Below are positions 23,631 through 27,858 of a stretch of 27,858 nt of DNA, one piece after another. The notes beneath the pieces are model-generated. The model did not search any database. It was not told the origin of the DNA and saw only the letters and a list, made by a program, of their open reading frames with translations. The stretch spans positions 1 to 27,858 of the forward strand of contig CAZOHN010000026.1 in the NCBI GenBank assembly GCA_964579325.1, in the 5' to 3' direction. This DNA is from CAZOHN01 sp964579325. GTDB taxonomy: Bacteria > Pseudomonadota > Alphaproteobacteria > Rhodobacterales > Rhodobacteraceae. Every line of letters starts with the position of its first letter. The stretch's first letter is position 1. The translations under genes and the position numbers were made by a program.

Positions 23631-23692
23631 GGGTGTCTCTCCTGAGTTTCCCCACCCCCCAAGGCGGCCAGCCGCGGAAGGTACCAGCCCAT

Positions 23693-23720
23693 GATGTATT
23701 TGCTTCGTGCGGGAGTTCAA
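23693..23720 (-). promoter_or_regulatory. Candidate promoter for tatA
   Basis: Read on the minus strand, TTGAAC (23715-23720) and TACATC (23693-23698) are separated by 16 bases and lie about 65-90 bp before the tatA start, in a locally AT-richer stretch. The match to the -35 consensus is moderate and to the -10 consensus poor. This is only a position-based suggestion. Confidence 0.25.
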
Positions 23721-23770
23721 AGCCCCCTCGCGATGTCTTGCTGCCTTTTTTCGACTCCACCTGCCGAAAA

Positions 23771-23794
23771 CGACCTGTCTGAAAAAACAGGTCG
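23771..23794 (-). terminator. Hairpin with minus-strand T run upstream of tatA
   Basis: CGACCTGT (23771-23778) and ACAGGTCG (23787-23794) form a perfect 8-bp stem with an eight-base loop. On the minus strand the hairpin is followed by TTTTC, the shape of an intrinsic terminator. No minus-strand gene lies directly upstream to need it, since the BLUF gene runs the other way. It may insulate tatA, be the remnant of an earlier gene order, or act as a dyad operator for the divergent pair. Confidence 0.45.
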
Positions 23795-23849
23795 CTCTGT
23801 TAACCCGCCCCTGATTAGGTGCGCGCGTTGTATCGGGAAATGAGTGCAA

Positions 23850-24320
23850 ATGCGCCGGGTTATCTATAGAAGTCGCCCACTTACCACGCCGTGGCCGTCA
23901 ACGATCCTAGACATCGCCCGGACGGCCGAGCAGCACAATGTGCGGGCGGGCATCTCGGGCCTGCTTCTCTTTGCGGCGGACTCCTACCTGCAGTACCTTG
24001 AAGGTGAGGACGGAGCCCTCGCGAACCTCTGGGACCTTCTCCAAAAGGACGACCGGCACGCCATCGTCTGGCACCATGAACGCGAGATCGAGCGCTTCGA
24101 AGTTCCCGGGCTGCCGATGGGATTTGTCGATGCCGACCGCGAGTCGGGCTTCGCAGCGGCGGCCAAGCTGTGGAGTCACCGTCACGACTGGCCGCTTCAT
24201 CTGGCGGACTCGCTCGCCGAAATGCTCGTGGGAGTTGCCCGCGAGAAGTATCCCGCACTCGCCGCCCCTACTTCGGCAGCGGCGGCGAACAGGGATGCTG
24301 ACGGCGGCAGCACGGCCTGA
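23850..24320 (+). CDS. Short BLUF-domain blue-light receptor
   Basis: A 156-residue protein. The BLUF flavin-binding domain covers about residues 1-92. The photocycle residues fit AppA numbering with the same spacing: Y6 (IYRS), H29-N30 (EQHN), Q48 (YLQYLEG) and M90 (LPMGF). RAGISGLLLF and the DDRH element are also present. The tryptophan two residues before the methionine in AppA is not conserved here. The remaining ~60 residues look helical and then low-complexity; there is no output domain, as in BlrB of Rhodobacter. It senses blue light through FAD and presumably signals by protein contact. The ATG at 23850 gives the best N-terminus; a GTG at 23844 is possible. It is divergent from tatA. 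Confidence 0.9.
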   Translation: MRRVIYRSRPLTTPWPSTILDIARTAEQHNVRAGISGLLLFAADSYLQYLEGEDGALANLWDLLQKDDRHAIVWHHEREIERFEVPGLPMGFVDADRESGFAAAAKLWSHRHDWPLHLADSLAEMLVGVAREKYPALAAPTSAAAANRDADGGSTA

Positions 24321-24367
24321 CAACGGCTGCTCCCTGCCGCAACACAACCCGACAGCAGTGCAGTCCG

Positions 24368-24387
24368 GCGCCGCTATTCGACGGCGC
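24368..24387. terminator. Short hairpin at the convergent BLUF / DsbA-like junction
   Basis: GCGCCG (24368-24373) and CGGCGC (24382-24387) pair perfectly around an eight-base loop spanning the stop codon of the DsbA-like gene. There is no T-run. In such GC-rich DNA a 6-bp stem may be chance. Confidence 0.25.
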
Positions 24388-25099
24388 GAACCTCGGCGAC
24401 AATCTGCTGCATCGCATCGAGGGGAACCATGCCGGGTACCGCCGTCTCGCCAATGACGAAGGACGGCGTTCCGTTGAAGCCGAGCGCGCTGGCCAGTTGC
24501 TGGGAGCGGGCGATGTGCTCGGACACTTCCGGCGCCATCATGTCCTCCTGCAGGCGCGTCAGGTCGAGCCCGACGCTCTCGGCAATCCGCAGGACGGCCG
24601 CCTCGTCCTTCCTTGAACGCTCGGCCATGAGAGCCCAGTGGAAATCCTCGTACTTGCCCTGCGCACGCGAGGCGAGCGCCGCCCGCGAGGCAAACAGGGA
24701 GCCCTCGCCGAGGATCGGCCATTCCCGATAGACCACGCGCACGCCGGGATCGTTCTCGATCAGAGCCTCGACGTCCTTGGCCGCCTGCTTGCAGTAGGGG
24801 CAGTTGTAGTCGAAGAACTCCACCACCGTCACGTCGCCGTCCGGGTTGCCGAGAACCGGCGCGTTCGGGTCCTCTGTCAGTTCGGACTGCAATTCGGTGA
24901 TCGCCGCCGCCGATGCCTCGGCCGCCGCCGCTTCCTCGCGGCGCTGCAGGATATCGACCGCCTGCATGATGATGTCGGGGTTCTCGAGGATCGCCTCAAG
25001 CGCCAGCCGCTTGACATCCTCCTCGCTCAGGTCCTGCGCATAAACAGGTAGCGTGGCAGTCAGGGCGAAGAGAAGGGGGACGGTCAAGCACACATTCAT
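24374..25099 (-). CDS. DsbA-family (Com1/ScsC-like) periplasmic thiol oxidoreductase
   Basis: A 241-residue exported protein. The signal peptide covers about residues 1-21 (LLFALTATLPVYA). An N-terminal helical segment (24-75, DLSEEDVKRLALEAILENP) of the kind used for oligomerisation in ScsC/Com1 proteins is followed by a thioredoxin-fold domain. The active site is CPYC at 100-103 in VEFFDYNCPYC, and the cis-proline loop is GTPSF at 210-214. It would form or reshuffle disulfides in the periplasm. I chose the ATG at 25099 because it gives a clean signal peptide; an ATG at 25129 adds ten residues and cannot be excluded. The neighbours are BLUF (convergent) and an L,D-transpeptidase (divergent). 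No DsbB/DsbD partner is nearby. Confidence 0.92.
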   Translation of the reverse strand: MNVCLTVPLLFALTATLPVYAQDLSEEDVKRLALEAILENPDIIMQAVDILQRREEAAAAEASAAAITELQSELTEDPNAPVLGNPDGDVTVVEFFDYNCPYCKQAAKDVEALIENDPGVRVVYREWPILGEGSLFASRAALASRAQGKYEDFHWALMAERSRKDEAAVLRIAESVGLDLTRLQEDMMAPEVSEHIARSQQLASALGFNGTPSFVIGETAVPGMVPLDAMQQIVAEVRAVE

Positions 25100-25361
25100 C
25101 AAACAAATCCCATCAGCAGCGTCCGACATTCTCTAGCTGGCAACCGTAGCGGTGTCTCCCCCCTTCGGATAGCCAGTGGACGCAGTGGCGCGAAGCCTGC
25201 CCGGCAAGGGTCATCCCCGTCAACGTCCAACCACTCACGAACCGGTGAAACAGTCACGGCGCCATCCCGGGAATTGTCGCCAAAACGCCTTGGTTCTGCC
25301 CGATCGCGCGTCCTAACCTAGCGTAATCTGTTGTAAACCGTTCTGCACGATAGTGGATCCC
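25100..25361. promoter_or_regulatory. Divergent intergenic region, DsbA-like / L,D-transpeptidase
   Basis: These roughly 262 bp are the longest non-coding stretch in the window and must hold both divergent promoters. The last 60 bp before the transpeptidase are relatively AT-rich (around 25310-25345), which suits a promoter. I see no strong inverted repeat, RNA gene or small ORF with a good ribosome site. Confidence 0.4.
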
Positions 25362-25934
25362 ATGATGCTGAACCGCCGCCAGACTCTCGCCGCCACGGCC
25401 GCTGCCCTCGCCTATCCGGCCCTGCCGGCCGCGGCGCAAACCGCGCCGAACACGCCATTCGTGGTGCCCGAACACTTCAGGCCGACGCTCGTGCGGGTCC
25501 GCGCCGGGTTCGGCGTGGGCGAGATCGTCGTGATCTCCGCGCAGCACTTCCTCTACCACGTCGTGGAGGAGGGCCAGGCGATGCGCTATGGCGTCGCCGT
25601 AGGGCGCGCAGGGTTGTTGTTTCGCGGCGCCACCGTGGTCGCCCGCAAGGCCGAATGGCCGTTCTGGAAACCGACACCTCAGATGATCGCGCGGAACCCC
25701 GGGCGCTACGCCCGCCATGCCAACGGCATGCGCGGCGGCCCGAACAACCCGCTCGGAGCGCGCGCCCTCTACCTCTACCAGAACGGGCGCGACACCTCGA
25801 TCCGCATCCACGGCACGACGGAACCGGAATCGATCGGACAGTCGGTCTCGAACGGCTGCATCCGCATGGTGAACGAACACATCATCGCGCTCTACGACGG
25901 CGTGCCGGTCGGCACGAAGGTCACGGTCTACTGA
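25362..25934 (+). CDS. L,D-transpeptidase (YkuD domain) with twin-arginine-like leader
   Basis: A 190-residue exported protein. The leader MMLNRRQTLAATAAALA has RR at 5-6, a hydrophobic core and an ALPAAAQ cleavage region, which is consistent with Tat export. The YkuD domain covers about 52-190. The catalytic signature is IRIHGTTEPESIG with H150, then SVSNGCIRM with nucleophile C166 and R168. It would form 3-3 peptide crosslinks in peptidoglycan or attach proteins to it. Many Rhodobacteraceae short YkuD proteins have this layout. Starts at 25353 (GTG), 25362 or 25365 are possible. It is convergent with the SulP gene, 49 bp away. Confidence 0.93.
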   Translation: MMLNRRQTLAATAAALAYPALPAAAQTAPNTPFVVPEHFRPTLVRVRAGFGVGEIVVISAQHFLYHVVEEGQAMRYGVAVGRAGLLFRGATVVARKAEWPFWKPTPQMIARNPGRYARHANGMRGGPNNPLGARALYLYQNGRDTSIRIHGTTEPESIGQSVSNGCIRMVNEHIIALYDGVPVGTKVTVY

Positions 25935-25983
25935 CGCAACTGGTTCCGGCAGCGGCGCAGGGCCATGTCCGGCCCCGCCCCGC

Positions 25984-27741
25984 TCACTCCGCGGCCTTCG
26001 GCGGGAAGGCCCGCAATCCCGGCACTGCGCCCAGAGCTGCTGCGGCATCATACTGACTGAGATAGATCCGGCCCGTCAGGTCGTCGAGGAAATGCGTCCC
26101 GCGCAGACGATCCATCACCGGCCCCTTCACCTCGCTCAGGTGCAGCCGGATACCCATGTCCTTCAGCCGCTGGTTCAACGCCTCGAGGCTTTCCAGCGCC
26201 GACATGTCGATGGTGTTCACCGCCGAGCACATCAGGATGACGTGTTTCACCGGGCAATCGCGCGTGACGCGATCGAGGATGTGGTCTTCCAGAAAACGCG
26301 CATTGGCGAACCAGAGGCTTTCGTCGACCCGGATCGTGACGACCTCGGGCACCGTGAAGACCTTGTGGCGGTTGATGTTGCGGAAATGCTGCCCGCCCGG
26401 AACAAGTCCGACCTCGGCGATATGGGGCCGCGACGAGGCCCATAGGTGCAGCACGATCGACAGCAGGATACCGGTCATCACGCCGGCCTCCACGCCCACA
26501 AGCAGTGTCACCAGAATGGTGGCTGCGACAGCCGCGAAGTCGCGCCGGGAATAGCCCCAGGCCCGGCGCAGGATGCCGAGATCGACGAGGCTCAGCACCG
26601 CAACGATGATCGTGGCCGCGAGCGTCGCCTTGGGGAGGAAGGCGAGGAGCGGCGTGAAGAACGAGGCCGCGACAAGGAGGCCCAGGGCCGTGAACGCCCC
26701 TGCCGCCGGGGTCGCGGCGCCGGCATCGAAGTTCACCACCGACCGCGCGAATCCGCCCGTCACCGGGTAGCCGCCCGTGACCGAGGCCGCGACGTTGGCA
26801 GCACCGAGGCCGATCAGTTCCTGGTCCGGCTCGATCCGCTGGCGCTTCTTGGCGGCCAGCGTCTGGGCCACCGAGACCGACTCGACGAAGCCGATCACCG
26901 ACAAGAGCACCGCCGAGGCGAAGAGCCCCGACCAGAGCTCGGGCGAGAAGGACGGCAGCGTGAGCGGCGGCAGGCCCTGCGGCACCGCGCCCACCAGGGC
27001 AACGCCCGCGTTCCCCAGATCCAGCCCCCAGGCGAGCAGCGTCGTCACCGCGACCGCCGCGACCGGCCCGGCCTTGGCCAGCAGGTCGGCCATGCGCGGC
27101 CCGAGACCGGCGCGGAGCAGGAGCGGCTTGAGCCCCTTGCGGACCCAGAACAGGAAGACCGTTGCCGCAACACCGATGGCCAGCGTGACGGGATTGATGT
27201 CCCCCAGATGCTCCACGAGGCGCCCGAGCATCTGGGGGAGCGTGTGACCGCCACCCGGGATGCCCAGAAGCGTCGCCGCCTGGCTTGTCGCGATCAGGAT
27301 ACCGCTTGCGGTGATGAAGCCGGCAATCACCGGGTGCGACAGGAAATTGGCGAGGAAGCCCAGCCGGAACACGCCCATCAGGAGCAGGATCGCCCCCGAC
27401 ATGAAGGCCAGCGTTATCGCCGCCACCGCGACCTCGCCGGGTTCGGTGAGCCCGAGACTCGCGATGGCCGCCGCCGTCATCAGCGAGATGACCGCGACAG
27501 GCCCAACCGCCAGCGCCCGCGAGGTGCCGAAGATCGCATAGGCGACGAGCGGCAGGATCGAGGCGTAGAGGCCCATCTCGGGCGGCAGCCCCGCAAGGAG
27601 CGCATAGGCGAGCGATTGCGGGATCAGCATGATCGTGACGATCACCGCCGCCACCGCGTCATCGGTCGCGGACTTGCCGTCGTAGTGCCGGCCCCAGTCG
27701 AGGATCGGCAGGTAGCGGCGCAGGGGCTTCAGGCGGTTCAT
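25984..27741 (-). CDS. SulP-family anion transporter with STAS domain
   Basis: A 585-residue protein. The transmembrane part spans about 25-440 with the SulP signature PQSLAYALLAGLPPEMGLYA (41-60) and GTSRALAVGPVAVISL (72-87), plus GFVESVSVAQTLAAKKRQRI in the second half. The STAS domain is at about 462-568 with NTIDMSALESLEAL, where S514 is the site phosphorylated in related anti-anti-sigma proteins. SulP members carry sulfate, bicarbonate or dicarboxylates, and the sequence alone does not tell which. No carbonic anhydrase or sulfur gene adjoins it, so neighbours do not settle the substrate. A GGGAA element lies upstream of the ATG. Confidence 0.94.
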   Translation of the reverse strand: MNRLKPLRRYLPILDWGRHYDGKSATDDAVAAVIVTIMLIPQSLAYALLAGLPPEMGLYASILPLVAYAIFGTSRALAVGPVAVISLMTAAAIASLGLTEPGEVAVAAITLAFMSGAILLLMGVFRLGFLANFLSHPVIAGFITASGILIATSQAATLLGIPGGGHTLPQMLGRLVEHLGDINPVTLAIGVAATVFLFWVRKGLKPLLLRAGLGPRMADLLAKAGPVAAVAVTTLLAWGLDLGNAGVALVGAVPQGLPPLTLPSFSPELWSGLFASAVLLSVIGFVESVSVAQTLAAKKRQRIEPDQELIGLGAANVAASVTGGYPVTGGFARSVVNFDAGAATPAAGAFTALGLLVAASFFTPLLAFLPKATLAATIIVAVLSLVDLGILRRAWGYSRRDFAAVAATILVTLLVGVEAGVMTGILLSIVLHLWASSRPHIAEVGLVPGGQHFRNINRHKVFTVPEVVTIRVDESLWFANARFLEDHILDRVTRDCPVKHVILMCSAVNTIDMSALESLEALNQRLKDMGIRLHLSEVKGPVMDRLRGTHFLDDLTGRIYLSQYDAAAALGAVPGLRAFPPKAAE

Positions 27742-27858
27742 CGCGGTTCCCGATCGGCCGGGTGCCCGCCCTTCGGGCTCCCCGGAACCATTCCTAGCGC
27801 CGGACAGGCGGCCGCGTCAGGCCCCTTTCCGGCGTCACAGTTGTTCAGATGGCGTTGA
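27742..27858. other. Leader region of the SulP gene up to the window edge
   Basis: These 117 bp hold no supported gene. A long imperfect hairpin lies at 27758-27785: CCGGG and GCCCG on the left arm pair with CGGGC and CCCCGG on the right, with one mismatch and one bulged base. It would be in the 5' leader of the SulP transcript. An ATG at 27849 is too close to the edge to assess. Confidence 0.4.

Noticed and set aside
25960..25975. GGGCC-N6-GGCCC inverted repeat between the L,D-transpeptidase and SulP genes
   Set aside because: A 5-bp GC stem without a T-run is expected by chance at this base composition, so I did not call a terminator.
26446..27858. 470-codon plus-strand open frame reaching the right edge
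   Set aside because: It mirrors the SulP gene codon for codon and is low-complexity and charged; no recognisable fold.

Overview
The window is a gene-dense stretch (27,858 bp, very GC-rich) that looks like chromosome from an alphaproteobacterium of the Rhodobacteraceae type. The reasons are strong GC3 bias with long antisense shadow frames, many ATGA/GTGA/TGATG stop-start overlaps, TRAP and tripartite tricarboxylate (TTT) transporters side by side, and a surE-pcm-nlpD block facing a tatABC-DUF815-GNAT block. I count 29 complete protein genes plus one cut by the left edge. I see no rRNA, tRNA, CRISPR, insertion sequence, phage gene or attachment site. No gap between genes exceeds about 265 bp.

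Region 1 (1-7486) is a solute-uptake and sensing module. On the minus strand, tctC-tctB-tctA is followed by an AtuA-family (DUF1446) enzyme gene. Divergent from it, on the plus strand, are a TctD-like response regulator, a TctE-like histidine kinase and an orphan periplasmic binding protein whose gene overlaps the kinase by 31 nt. The likely logic is sensing of an organic acid in the periplasm, induction of its importer, and processing by the AtuA-like protein.

Region 2 (7496-13707) holds a TRAP transporter operon on the minus strand (dctP-dctQ-dctM). Divergent from it is a plus-strand set: a Gfo/Idh/MocA dehydrogenase, an HpcH/HpaI class II aldolase and a ChrA-type transporter. The first five genes look like uptake and breakdown of a sugar acid or similar hydroxy acid.

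Region 3 (13763-17800) is a valine-degradation operon: acyl-CoA dehydrogenase, 3-hydroxyisobutyryl-CoA hydrolase and 3-hydroxyisobutyrate dehydrogenase. It is translationally coupled to a Crp/Fnr regulator and followed by a small DUF2892 membrane protein. A strong GC hairpin closes the region.

Region 4 (17889-23630) is envelope and quality-control housekeeping. On the plus strand, surE, pcm and an NlpD-like lipoprotein with all three expected zinc-binding histidines missing. Convergent on the minus strand, tatA-tatB-tatC, a DUF815 ATPase and a GNAT acetyltransferase.

Region 5 (23631-27858) holds a short BLUF blue-light receptor gene divergent from tatA, a DsbA/ScsC-like thiol oxidoreductase, an L,D-transpeptidase with a twin-arginine-like leader, and a SulP anion transporter with a STAS domain.

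I found no clearly new defence or mobile system. The most interesting points are the orphan binding protein wired to a TctDE pair, the Crp/Fnr-DUF2892 pair with conserved-looking cysteines, and the BLUF gene at the tat operon boundary.
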